Below are positions 12,042 through 23,050 of a stretch of 64,000 bases of DNA, in pieces (within the stretch, counting starts at the first letter, position 1; each line of letters opens with the position of its first letter). This DNA comes from Gnetum montanum. Its lineage: Eukaryota > Streptophyta > Gnetopsida > Gnetales > Gnetaceae. The notes beneath the pieces were generated by a model that was not told where the DNA came from, did not search any database, and worked only from the letters and a program-made list of their open reading frames with translations. Location: positions 161,205-225,204 of the forward strand of contig MNCI01027317.1 of assembly GCA_015680685.1 (NCBI GenBank). Reading direction: 5' to 3'. The position numbers were made by a program, and so were the translations under genes.

Positions 12042-12537
12042 CGAATACGTGTTATGCTCGAAGTGGTCATACTTATGTGTGTAATCTATCTTGCTTAATT
12101 GTCTCATTAACATAATAACTAGGAAATATTTAGTAAATAACTAAAAACATTAAATGCATAAATAAAATAGCTAATTTATCCAAAGTGCTGCAAGGTTTAT
12201 TAAAAATCTCATCTTTATTACCGCACACACTATCATGCTCAGGTACAACAATGCTCAAATAAAGATCCATACACTTAATGACTCCTACTATGAGCAGTGA
12301 AAGGAAAAATTCTAACTTTCAAATGAAAAAAATGCAAGATCTCCACTGAAACTACAATTTTCCTATGCCATAAATGCAACTGCAAGTGCATATTTATAGT
12401 TGACACATGACACTATGTCGACAAGGCCACATCAATGCATGATATGATGCGTCAACTAGGCCTCATCGATGAGGCTTAGACAACAAGGCCATCTCAACAA
12501 GGTCTCATCAATGCTACTAATAGAACATGACTCATCA
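12042..12537 (-). repeat. Truncated 5' LTR of element A
   Basis: This block matches 1838-2340 at most positions, in the same orientation, including the TATA box (complement of 12391-12398) and the terminal CTCATCA. The U5 end is missing and joins element B at about 12035-12042. The flank AGATT follows. Confidence 0.8.
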
Positions 12538-12542
12538 AGATT

Positions 12543-12859
12543 GATGAAGGAGTAAGAGAGAAGGAAAAACAAAATGATAACACTCATGGCTGAAACTTAA
12601 ATACTCCTTTACTAGTTGCTTCCTCACTTTCCTTACTCACTTTTTTCTTTTTTTTCTTTTTTTGATTTGGATGATCTTATCCTCTATTTATAATAGGGAA
12701 AAGAGGCTTGACGTCTTCTTCATGTCAATTTTATCTCCTCCTTTGTTTTCAGCTTTATTTTCTTCTCATTTTTCCTTTGTGAATGACTATGACTTCTAAC
12801 TCTTTTGACTTAATATATAAGAAAGACAACAATGACAAAATTAGGCATTATACCAAAGG
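12543..12859. other. Unassigned AT-rich stretch
   Basis: Contains a pyrimidine-rich tract (12640-12665) and, on the minus strand, TATTATAAATAGAGG near 12690, which could be a TATA region of an unrelated LTR or promoter. No coding signal is seen. Confidence 0.35.
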
Positions 12860-13857
12860 TTGACAACTAGCATATCTAAGGTTAGTCAACCTCATGTAGT
12901 GTGTTAGATCCTCTATTTGTAGTTCCTTGATTTTGATGTTTACCTAGTTTATTATTGTAATTCCATTAATAATGCTTTTCTAGGTAGCATTAGTAGTTTG
13001 TTGCATAGTGGAATTGAGGTGGGACTTAGCTACCTTGATTTTATTATCACTGGTTTTCTTCTAGAGGCCTACCTGATCCCTATAGTATCCCTTAAACATG
13101 TCCAACTTGGTGATCCTAATTTGAATCACAAATCTATGCTCCAATGGATAGACCTCTTCCATGGATGGATTCTTATTTATTCAAGCTAACCTCTTGATAT
13201 TAATGTTTATATTTATAAATTATTCACAAAGGTAACCTAGCTAATTCTCTAACTATTCCTTCCCCTTGGGTACCTGAGTCAAGCTTCAATTTTCTGCTAC
13301 GAGCCCTTTATTTTATTCCTTCAATATGACAATGTTCTTTTGTAAGACATAAGCCTTAGCATTAATAGTTGAAGCATCCCATGTGGCTTTCTTCCATTCA
13401 ATCTCTAAGTAGTTTTGCTTGCCAATGGGACATTGGACTTCCTTAGTTTAAAGTTGCCAAGTAACTTTGGTACCATGAACCAAGTTGCTTCTTATGATTA
13501 AGCATAGAGTTGGAACACCTCATCCTATAATTGTTGAACCTTTAACTCTACATGTTGCAATTGGATCTCAACAAGCACCAACTTCTCCTTAATTGAAATA
13601 AATTTGTATTAAACTATTATGACATTTTCAAGGATCTTAAAGATATCCTAAACAGTCTTGCCCATTCAAAGTAATCAGTTTAAGGCATCCTTGTGCTTCA
13701 TTACACTCATTAATTCACCAACTCCACCCATACTTGTAAGTTTCTAAACATCCTAGGCATTGGTAAAGTAAAGAATCGAAGCCACAAGAACATATAAGAT
13801 AGCACTCACATGTTTGGAAATGTCCTTAGCAACATTATCTTGGTCTTCATGGGGCAT
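12860..13857 (-). pseudogene. Element F, 3' part: very degenerate aORF copy left of element C
   Basis: Scattered matches on the minus strand to the aORF of A and D, for example the text around GGCCTACCTGATCCCTATAG (13060-13080), which corresponds to A near 3315-3330. Reading frames are fully broken. The match breaks at 13857 exactly where the LTR of C begins and resumes at 26642, so this is one older element split by C. Confidence 0.55.
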
Positions 13858-14758
13858 TGATGAAGTGTCATTAAGTCATTGTGTCGATTGGGCCGCGTAT
13901 ACGTGGCCACGTCGACGCGGGCCCATCGACGTAGCCTTCCTATGTCAACGTGGCCCCATTTACGCAGCCACCTATCTCAGCCTATAAATAAGAGGGCCTT
14001 CCACCTCATTTAGGCATCTTTCAATTAGCTGTAGTGAAGCTCTTGCAGTTTGTTCTCGCAGGAGATAGAATATTTTCCAAGTGCCCACAGCAGGTGTAAG
14101 AAAAGTGATCGACTCTTTATTCGAGCGTTGATGTATCTAAGCCCATTGGCATGACGACAATAAAGACGAACTATTCAAGCATTCCTTGCAGCATTTGGAC
14201 TTAGCTATTTTATGCATTCAATAGTTTAATATGTTTATGCTTTGTTAATTACCTGTTAATTACTTAAGTGTCCATTATTGTTATCTTAATCGCTATCGCT
14301 TATACGTAGCTCCTAAAGGCCATACGTACGACCATCTCGAACGTAAATCAAACACTTGGTAAGCCTAGTGACACTTAATGTCTGGTAACCTAGAAGTGTT
14401 AAGAGATGTTCAGAACATGCTCGGAAGATGGGATCGGATACCTATGCTACGAATAGTTAGAGTATAAGCTAGGATAATTATAGATTAGATAATAGTTTAT
14501 TCCTTACTTTTCATACCTTAATTTAGCTGCCAAAAGATATGCAAAAAGATATAAAAGTCATTAGCCTTAATCTCACTTAACCATCGTATTCAGAACTTCA
14601 CAAGTGAGATTAAGAGGACAACCACCGTTCTAACCCAAGGTTTCACTAGTTAGAATCTGGTGTATGTTAAGTGCTTACAGTCTACGGAATTCGACTGAGT
14701 CACGTGTGAATGCCCCTGATTCATATGGTTGGACGTAGGGGTACCTAGTCGCTCATCA
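13858..14758 (+). repeat. 5' LTR of element C
   Basis: Begins TGATGAAGTGTC and ends GCTCATCA. U3 has a CpG-rich array of GTCGAC/ATCGACG and GGCC boxes (13882-13960), including CGTATACGTGGCCACGTCGA at 13896-13915. TATAAATA is at 13983-13990. Transcription would start about 30 bases later, near the GGCATCTTTC text. Confidence 0.9.
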
Positions 14759-14759
14759 T

Positions 14760-14781
14760 TGGTGTCGTTGTCAGGGACTAG
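14760..14781 (+). other. Primer binding site of element C
   Basis: TGGTGTCGTTGTCAGGGAC, a C-to-T-decayed form of the tRNA-Asp-type site, directly after the 5' LTR. Confidence 0.8.
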
Positions 14782-14925
14782 TTAGTCTTACATGTGTCAT
14801 CTAACCTTAGTGGAATTATCATTCAAGTCGTTGGAATGGACCCAGGATAGAAATATTTATGCACGCTGGGCGGATTAAAGTTAGCAGTAAGGTACATCGA
14901 TTACATGGACCATCCAACATCCAAC

Positions 14926-17120
14926 ATGTCTTCTCGCTAGAGGGAGATATCCATCCCACCGGTGCCACAGGAGTGTCGGGTGGTGTACAAGCATCTCGAT
15001 GAGTACGTCCCTGATTTCATGTTCATCCTACATCAGGATGAGCATCTACAATGGTGGGACATGGAGGGCAATATTGTACACCCTCCCGACTGATTGGCTC
15101 CTGCGATGCTATTCCACAATCTTGGTAGATTGGGCATCCAAGACCTTGGAGCAGAGTATGTCATGGAGGACCATGACTATCGAGACTATCATCCCACTGA
15201 GGCTCAATGAGCAAGAGATCAGCAGCAGGCAGACAAATATGAATAGCTGAAGGGGAAACAATTCAATAACCCTTTATTCATGCAAGGGCTTCTAGACAAT
15301 GGGGATCCCATCTTTCATGACACTCATTCAACCGAACTTCCCGTGGGGTAGCAGGTCCTCCAATCCATGATTCAGTCCAAGCATCTAGGTGGCCAAGATC
15401 CCCAAGGGGATGGAGGGTCACATAGCAAAGATGAACGGGATGATCGGGACCATCATCAACGTAGAGGAAGAGATCCCTCTCCTTCTTCTCCATCCTCTTG
15501 CTCTCCTTCTCCTTCATCCAACTTAGGCTCTAATCATAATCGAGGTAGGAGGAAGTGAAAGGATGATGACAAAAAGGTTTAGAAGGAGCAACATGAGGAA
15601 ACGTATGAACAATCGTGTGATGCTCACTGGAATGAAAGGAGGGATAGCCAGAATCATCACAAACATCATGGTCCTCAGCAGGACTATGATTCAGATGAGC
15701 CATTGTTGGCTACCCAGAGTATGCTCTAGATATCTGAGGTAGTTCAAATCCCTAGTAGGCACATGAAGGATAGCCGGATCAAGTGCGTTGATATGAACAA
15801 CATCCCCAAATTTGAAGGGGGATATAACTATGATCCACAGACTCACCTGTAGGCATTCCATGACACCTACACCCTACAAAACATTGACAATGATTGGCAA
15901 AGGCTGAAGCTATTCCCTCACACGTTCATCAAAGAAGCTGAAATTTGGTACTGGTCCTTGGAGTTGGAATCAATCAGAAGATGGAGTACGATGCTTGAAA
16001 TTTTCAATGACAAGTATCAAACATACTCCAAAGTGGCGAATCTGAGATGATAGATCCAAGGCTAGAAACAAGGGAATCAAGAACCCTTGGATGCCGCCAT
16101 GAGCAGTTACTACTCATTGTTGCATCGGTGTCCTAGTCATGGTTACTCTCAGCAAGCACAGCTTTGCCACATCATTGATGGGCTCCGTTTTGAAACAAGA
16201 AAGACCCCAGGCGTGTACGCCCAAGGCTGACTATCAGAGCTAAGGGTCCATCAATTGCAACGCCTCATTGAACAAGTGGCCAAGGAGAAAGGAGAACTCA
16301 AAAAAAAGGAGAATGCAAAAGAATTCAACCAGGACCCTTCCCTCAGAAAAAGGGAAGTCCATTTTTTTGATGAAGAGGATGAATCACCACTGGAAGAAGT
16401 AGTGAACCAAAAGACCTTACCATTACAAAAATTTGCATCTGAAATATCAGCCAAGGTGGATAAGATGTAGGAATCTTTGGACGAAAGGGTCCAAAGCATG
16501 TTGAAAATCACAAAGGAGTCCAAAGAACAAGGTAATGACCATAATCGGCGCAAGAAGAAGGAAGCTAAACATGCCCAATATAAAGGAAAGGGCAAGGTTG
16601 TTGTAGCAGAGCAGGTTGCAGACTCTAACACTGAGGAGGATGATGAATGTGGCATATGCTAATATGAACATCCTAAGGGATGTTGTCCTATGGTGTTACA
16701 TCTTCAAGAGTGTGGGGTGTATGCATTGAACCCTCTCTTGGCACAACGGCAAACACCCGAAGGTTGCCTCATCCACAAGGTAATTCTAGGTGGTTCCACC
16801 AACAATAGCAAGGATACTATCCAAGTGGAGTGCCACCACAACCATATGAATACTTCCAACAGTGACAGCATCCACAAACATGGGGGATGCCACCTCCAAC
16901 GCAGAAATACCCTTACAAATAGCTAGATCCTTATGGGTACTATGTTCAGCAACTAGTCTCTCCAAAGGACTCTTCCAATCATGTGGCCTTTCAAATTCAT
17001 TACCACCCCTTGGAGTATTTTTTCCCTTAATCTCCATCACCCCAGGGGGACAACCCACATCTCTTCTATCCTCCATCACGTTCTCCTACCACTCCTCCAC
17101 CACATCCCACTCAGTTGCCA
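14926..17120 (+). pseudogene. gag: gag of element C, degenerate
   Basis: ATG 14926 opens MSSR. The N-terminal signature HLDEYVPDFMFILHQDEH (about 14992-15045) is shared with B and D. A charged Ser/Pro-rich middle (RRGRDPSPSSPSSCSPSPSS, near 15450-15540) follows. The Retrotrans_gag-type capsid domain spans about 15780-16200 (KLFPHTFIKEAEIWYWSLE; HRCPSHGYSQQAQLCHIIDGL ends it). Next is a Lys/Glu-rich, probably coiled segment (open 16255-16470 and 16477-16662) and a variant zinc knuckle C-x2-C-x3-H-x3-C (near 16648-16685; a stop replaces the residue after the second Cys). The end lies in or after the N gap. Many stops are TAG/TGA where B or D have Gln, Arg or Trp. Confidence 0.75.
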
Positions 17121-17291
17121 NNNNNNNNNNNNNNNNNNNNNNNNNNNNNNNNNNNNNNNNNNNNNNNNNNNNNNNNNNNNNNNNNNNNNNNNNNNNNNNN
17201 NNNNNNNNNNNNNNNNNNNNNNNNNNNNNNNNNNNNNNNNNNNNNNNNNNNNNNNNNNNNNNNNNNNNNNNNNNNNNNNNNNNNNNNNNNN
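17121..17291. other. Assembly gap, 171 N
   Basis: A run of N inside element C between the gag tail and protease. Reading frames drawn across it have no meaning. Confidence 0.99.
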
Positions 17292-18258
17292 CTCCAACGT
17301 CCAGATGGTCATGCTCACACATGCTGTGACTAACTAGATTAAAGCTGGTCATCTTCCCTAAAAATTAACTGATCCTAGAAGCCCCCTCATCTATCTTCAG
17401 GTGGTAGGGAATGAGCCATGCAAAGCTCCTCTGGACTCGAGGTCAAGGATCAATTTGATCTCTCATGATATGTACAAGAACTGGAACCTGCCCCCGCTAA
17501 AGAAGAGCAACATTTGGCTCGAGTTAGCAGACCAATCCATCACCATTCCCTTAGGATTTGTGGAGGACATTGTGACCACCATCTGTGGGTGGTCCTACCC
17601 TACTAATTTCCTGGTCATCCGTGTAGAGAACTACAAGGAGAACTTCCCAATTATCATGGGAAGTGCCTGGATAAGAACAATGGACGCACAACTAGGCCTC
17701 CGTGATCTATCCCTTGAAATTTCAAAGGAAAATCCTTTCCAGAACGTTGAGAAGAAATGCATTCCATGCAGCACGTACAGTGACTTAGGGTGCAACTATG
17801 TGCAGCAATTATGGTCCTCTAAGCAAATATCCATTCAAGCATGCAGTCGGTGTACCGAGGAATCATGTATACAACAGTGCCTGTATGCAGCAGCCACAAA
17901 ACAAGAGGGCACCCAGTGGCTGACAGTTGATCTTGCTAGCAGCACATTGTGCATGGAACCATCAGAGGGGCTTGTGCAAGCCTACATTAATAGCAGAGAT
18001 GAAATGGAAGAGATTCATCAACATGTCTCCACTGTTGATGACCAAGATGATTGGGGGAAGCTAGAAATCCCTGAGAGCTTCAAACAAGAGCCCCTTAAGT
18101 TAAAGTCTCTACTGGCTCACTTAGAGTATGCATTTTTGCAAAATGGTAAGCTGGTAATCATTAATGCCACCCTTACTCCAGAACAGAAGAGGAGGTTGCT
18201 GAAGGTGGTAAACAAATGGGTTGCTGCATTCGCATGGTCATATCCTAAGTTGACTTGA
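17292..18258 (+). pseudogene. Protease and protease-RT linker of element C
   Basis: The longest open stretch of the element is 17401-18258 (285 codons). Retropepsin features: KAPLDSRSRINLIS as the degraded active site, SITIPLGFVEDIVTTICGW, then NFPIIMGSAWIRTMDAQLGL as the second strand of the fold. A Cys-rich linker follows, then LKSLLAHLEYAFLQNGK and TPEQKRRLLKVVNKW, the pre-RT motif typical of Athila-like pol proteins. The active-site Gly and second acidic residue are changed, so the protease would be inactive. Confidence 0.8.
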
Positions 18259-19070
18259 GTTGATCCCAGTGTCTGCTAGCATCGAATCTATCCTGATCCT
18301 TCCATGAATCCACAACGATAGCTACAAAGATAGTTGAATCCAAATTGAAGCTGGTTATAAAAGATGAAATCGAACAATTGCTAAAGGTGGGATTCATCTA
18401 TTCTGTTGCCGATAGCGAATGGGTTAGCCCACTTGTTATCATACCCAAGAAAGGTGGCAAGTGGAGGGTTTGCATTGATTTCTAGTTGCTCGATATGGCA
18501 ACCTTCAAGGACCACTTCCCGCTCCCATTTGTGGACCAGGTGCTGGACACCATAGCAGGGCACCGCTACTACAGCTTTTTGGATGGTTATAGTGGTTATT
18601 ACCAAATCTAAATAGCACAAGAGGACTAGGCCAAAACAACATTCACGAGTCCATGGGGGACTTTTGCATACAAGAAGATGCCCTTTGGCTTGTGCAATGT
18701 GCCCACTACGTTCCAACATCTTGTCCGAAGCATCTTCCAGCAACAAATCGGTAATGGGGTGGAAGTCTTCATGGATGACTTCTCCACCTATGGGGCCATG
18801 TTTGAGCAAGCCTTGGACCATCTAAAGTAGGTTCTGAAAAGGTGTGTAGACACCAATCTATGACTCAATTGGTAGAAGAGCCATTTGATGGTCCAAGAAG
18901 GCATCATGTTGGGGCATCGCATCTCACAAATAGGGATTAGTGTAGATCCTGAAAAGATCAGGATCATCCAAGGAATCACCCGCCAACCAAGCACCATCAA
19001 AGATCTTTGGTCATTCCTTGGACACACTGGTTACTACCAGTGATTTGTTGAAAACTTCTCAAATATCGCC
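18259..19070 (+). pseudogene. Reverse transcriptase of element C, degenerate
   Basis: RT copies element RNA to DNA. Visible blocks: ADSEWVSPLVIIPKKGGKWR, KDHFPLPFVDQVLD, YYSFLDGYSGYYQI, TFAYKKMPFGLCNVPTTFQ, the catalytic box EVFMDDFSTYG (about 18760-18790), and GHRISQIGISVDPEKI. The box is FMDD, with both Asp kept. Stops lie at several conserved Gln/Arg positions (for example two within the block after GYYQI). Confidence 0.85.
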
Positions 19071-19567
19071 AAGCTATTAGTAGAGCTGAGAAAGAAGGAT
19101 GCTCCATTCATCTGCACTAAGGAGTATGAGTCTGCATTCCAAGTGCTAAAATGGAAACTCATAGAAACTCCAGTTCTGCAAGCCCCCGATTGGTCCAAAC
19201 CCTTTCACATTATAACAGACACATCCAACGACGCCTTGGAAGTTGTGCTTACATAGTGTGACGATCAAAAATGTCCATATTATATCCACTGTGCAAGCCA
19301 TAGCATTGTGGTTGCTCAGGTGAACTACACCACCATCGAAAAGGAGTTGATGGTGGTGGTGTTCGCCTTGGACAAATTTTAGCATTATGTGCTCGGATAC
19401 GAGGTGTTTGTGCACATAGACCATAGTGCTATCAGGTTCCTAATGAAAAAACCAACGGTGAGCCCCCGCATAATCCAGTGGCTGGTGATTCTTCAGGAGT
19501 TTGATCTTACCATGGTAGACAAGAAGGGGATTGAGAATGTGGTTGCTAACCACTTGTTTCGGTTGTG
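19071..19567 (+). pseudogene. RNase H domain of element C, degenerate
   Basis: Removes the RNA strand during reverse transcription. Blocks: KPFHIITDTSNDALEVVL (first acidic site), VNYTTIEKELMVVVFALDKF (Glu site) and FVHIDHSAIRFLM (Asp site), then the linker LQEFDLTMVDKKG. Stops replace residues after VVLT and DKF. Typical of the RNase H joined to RT in plant Ty3/gypsy pol. Confidence 0.82.
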
Positions 19568-21017
19568 AGGGGATGACGCAGAAGAGGAGGAGCCCTTATC
19601 TGACCAATTTCCAGATGAACTCCTTTTCACAAGTGCTATTGATCCACAAGTGCCCAAGGAATCCCCTTAGTTCAGCAACATCCTCACCTACCTCACCACT
19701 CAAGAGTTGCCAAAGGAGTGGAACCATCGGCAGAAACAACAATTTCTCCATAAGGCCAAGCGTTTCATGGAGATTAATGGTCACCTTTACAAGGTGTGCG
19801 CAGATGGCTTGGTTTGATGGTATGTCCCTGATGGTGATACGCTACACGTGCTCCAAGATGCTCATGAGGGCTCTTGTGGGGGCCACTATGTTGGACATCA
19901 CACTGTCATTAAGATCCTACTTGCAAGGTATTACTGGCCCACCATTTTCAGAGATGCACAATGGTTCGTCCGCTCCTACAAACGATGCTAGAGGGATGGT
20001 GGGATAACGGCACGGTTGGAGGGACCTCAACAGTAGATCCAACCACTGGAGCCCTTCGACATTTGGGGTATTGACTTCATGGGATCCATCACATCCCTAT
20101 CGAATGGGAAGGCATACAACATCATAGCTGTGGACTACTGTACAAAGTGTCCAGAAGTGGTAGCTATTTTCGATTGTTCTTCCAACACCACCGCACGATT
20201 TTTCCAACAACAAATCATTAACAGGTTTGGAGTTCCATGTGCACTCATTTCTGATAATGGAACTCATTTTACAGGTGTCACTTTTCAGAAACTCATGCAA
20301 CACTTAGGGGTAACGCATAAATCTACAACTTCCTATCACCCCCAAGCCAACGGGCAGGCCGAAGTCACCAATAGGAAGATCACCAAGATCCTTACTCAAA
20401 CCATCAGCAAATACAGGAGGGATTGGAGCACTAAGCTTAACGATGCCCTATGGGCCTATCGCTCCACTTGGAAACTTCCTGTAGGGTACTCTCCCTATGA
20501 GTTAGTGTATGGAAAGTTGCCAACACTTCCAATTCAAGCTAAACTTTGCACATTATCCACCGCTAGTGACTTAGGCCTTGACCTACCGCTAGCACAATGT
20601 GAACGATTGATCAATTTAAGTGTGTTAGATGAGAACCAATTAGTGGCCCTGTCCTCCAATGAGATCCACAATGCCTACAACAAAAAATGACATGATCTTA
20701 GGATCTAGAAGGTCTCATTCAGATGTGGAGACAAGGTGTTGTATTGGAACCCCTCACACATATCCCAACCGACCAAGTTTCAAACATTGTGGAAGGGAGC
20801 TTACATTGTCTCTGAAACCTTACCATCTAGGGCCTTGCTTATCCACAAACCTGAGGATCCCACCAGAACACAGTTAGTCAACCACCAACAACTAAAACCT
20901 TTCCGCAAACTCCACTCCACTAGTGCACTCACCTCATCATCACCAAGATGGCCATGCTTCATCTTTCGTGTCTCCTCTTTTCCACCCAGTCATGGGGGAG
21001 ACCATCATCTCTGCTGA
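19568..21017 (+). pseudogene. Integrase of element C
   Basis: Inserts the cDNA into the host chromosome. The zinc-binding HH-CC region is near 19855-19990 (GSCGGHYVGHHTVIK, ARYYWPTIFRDA). The D,D,E core is mostly open (20079-20690): Asp in IWGIDFMGS, Asp in ALISDNGTHF, Glu in HPQANGQAEVTNR. After a frame change the C-terminal domain reads DKVLYWNPSHISQ style text and KPEDPTRTQLVNHQQLKPF, ending GGDHHLC with stop at 21015-21017. The ALWAYRS...YSPYELVYGKLPTLP block is characteristic of Athila/Tat integrases. No chromodomain is seen. Confidence 0.85.
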
Positions 21018-21589
21018 TCCATTTCACTATACCCCTCACCATTTTTTCATTTTTTGTTTTACACTTTTTTGTTTTTCACCATCATTTATACGTTTGCAAA
21101 TTATTTGTACATTTTTTCCTTTCTTTACTTATTTTTCGTGTCTTTTTGTTTCTTTGTGTTCGTTTTATTTTTTGCGTAATTGCTAACTTGTCATCCTATT
21201 GTCTTCAGACGCTTAGCATGGATGGTTTTCGTTACATTGGGTTCTGAACACTCGTCCACCTAGTTGTCTAGTTTCCGCCCTCACATGGTTGTCTTTGGAC
21301 TTTATGTCTACTTTCTATTCATAAACCGACAGTGAGTTCACATCATCCACCAATTCACCCACTCCATGGTTTTCCTTCCATTGAGAACATGCAGCCCCTT
21401 CACTTAAAAACATTCTAATTTATGTATGATTTGTGTAGTTCCTAGACTAAGGGATAACCCACTGGTTTGAATTGGGTGTGACTTCAAGGGGATTGCAATA
21501 TTCGTTGTTTTGTTCTGCCCTCTAAGGTTGTTGGTGTGTCCTTATAGATTTCCTACTGCTCCAAGTCCTTCTCTCCAAGGAAGCTTCTG

Positions 21590-21800
21590 GGCAGTTTGAC
21601 CTTGCATGGTGTGGTCCTCACTGAAAAATTCAAAAAAAAAACAAAAAGAGGAAGAGAAAAGAAAAAGACAAAAGAAAAGAAATCAAAATGAGGATTCAAA
21701 GCACACCCCTTGGTTGAATGCATGCGAACATGCATGAGTCTTTGCATGGTGTGGTTCCCCCCAAATAGAAAAAAAAATTCACTATGCTAGAATTCAAAGT
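21590..21800 (+). repeat. Poly-A/poly-T hairpin cassette, two degenerate copies, spacer of C
   Basis: Two units read GCATGGTGTGGTYCC, an A-rich run, then ATTCAAAGYACAYCCCTT. They are the reverse complement of the cassettes in A, D and E, as expected because C lies on the opposite strand. Confidence 0.6.
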
Positions 21801-22549
21801 ACATCCCTTAGACCTCCTCTAACGGGCCACTATACTAGTTATGGAACTTCCTTAGTCCCCTCTAACTTTGTTTTGTTTCCTTCCTTCCTCTCACGTTTGT
21901 TGGAGTGGTGGTTCTCTATGGGGTCATTCTTTCTTCCTTGGGGAACGGTCGAGACTTCGTCTATTGCTACGATGTCATTGAATGCTGATGGTTTTGGGTC
22001 TGAACTCAAGAATGGTTCTACCAAGTCACTTAACCACATCTACACATGGGGTTTCATGTGACCAACAATCGGACCACCATTCTCTCGTCTCTCTCTCCTT
22101 GCCCCGTTCTCTCCATCACTCACCTCACTGCTTGTTTTATGTCATGAAGGTGTGTCATGATATCCATGGATTTCCCATGCCTTGGCGAGATCTCTTAGGT
22201 GGGAGTCTTAACTGGTGAACACCATTTCTTGACCCCGGGGCCCACAGACCCTGATGTCGGGGATATGCAGGGGCTACTACAGCTATGGCCTACTATGGGG
22301 AGGACCCACCTGCATCTCCTTAGTCCTACTTGCTAAGCCTCCCATCCTTTGGATTTCATGGTTGACTAGTTTTCAGGTCCCATCGCTCGATTTATCCCCG
22401 CAGAGTTCTTTTTGAGTCCCGTTCTCCTCTTTTTGTCTCTTTTTCAAGCCCAATTCCCTTCCTCATGTCCTCAGCCATGTACGGGCCTCTCATGTGCTTC
22501 AACCGTCCTAATTTGATGTTATAAATTCATCATTTCGGGCTTTATATGG

Positions 22550-22673
22550 GTTGGTTAACGCTGGTCAACGGGTGTACACACCTGCGTCAATGGGGCCCTG
22601 TCGACGCAGTCACTGCGTATATGCAGTCACGTATACGTGACCCCGTCGATGCAGCGCCTAACCCCTATATATA
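22550..22673 (+). promoter_or_regulatory. U3-like internal promoter before the aORF of element C
   Basis: Contains CGTATACGTGACCCCGTCGA at 22630-22649, 18/20 identical to 13896-13915 in the LTR U3 of the same element, plus GTCAACG, GTCGACGC and GGGGCCC boxes at 22560-22615. TATATATA is at 22666-22673. It therefore has the same layout as the LTR promoter: GTCGAC/GGCC box array, then TATA. Confidence 0.65.
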
Positions 22674-22818
22674 CCCCACCACACTTTGTCATTTTCATCA
22701 TTTGGAATCCAAATTGAGGATATTTTTTACCATTTTTTTCTGCCTAACCTTTCCCTATGCACTTACATTCCGTCGCGAGTCCACATCAACCGATCCTTTC
22801 CCTTTTATGCACCCAGAG

Positions 22819-23050
22819 GTATGCTCTCCATCGTGGGGGGGTGCTGCCTTTGTGTAATCAACTGTAATTAATTAATTAGTTAATTAAGGGGTTAATTATG
22901 AAAACTTTGGCCCTAACCTATAAATTAACACTTCGGAAGACTTAACAGTGTACTTGTGCCAACAACATAACTTGGTCAAACTGAGAAGGTATATACGAAC
23001 CATATTAAGCTACTTATGAACGGTCTAATGAGCGGTTATGTTGATTGTAG
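22819..23050 (+). other. Predicted leader intron before the aORF of element C
   Basis: Donor CCCAGAG|GTATGCT at 22819 and acceptor GATTGTAG|ATGGC at 23050, length 232. The TATA box lies 153 bases before the donor. A and D have the same arrangement. Confidence 0.55.

Larger units (their letters stand above)
1403..12537 (-). mobile_element. Element A: Athila/Tat-like Ty3/gypsy retrotransposon, 5' half lost, carrying nested element B
   Basis: The 3' LTR (1403-2340), PPT, accessory ORF, spacer and integrase end are read on the minus strand. At 8798 they are cut by the 5' LTR of element B. The outer right end (12042-12537) matches the first part of the same LTR, so it is the broken 5' LTR of A. 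Five-base flanks GGATT (1398-1402) and AGATT (12538-12542) agree at four of five positions and fit a decayed target-site duplication. RNase H, RT, protease, gag and PBS of A are missing, apparently removed by a deletion that also removed the 3' half of B. Confidence 0.75.

Noticed and set aside
16251-16671. Two minus-strand frames (134 and 74 codons) opposite gag of C
   Set aside because: Antisense to the Lys/Glu-rich gag segment, which gives few stops on the other strand.
16862-17352. Several long frames around 17121-17291
   Set aside because: They run through the N gap and owe their length to it.
20923-21247. Phe/Leu-rich frames after the integrase of C
   Set aside because: They lie in the T-rich spacer and look like membrane segments only because of base composition.
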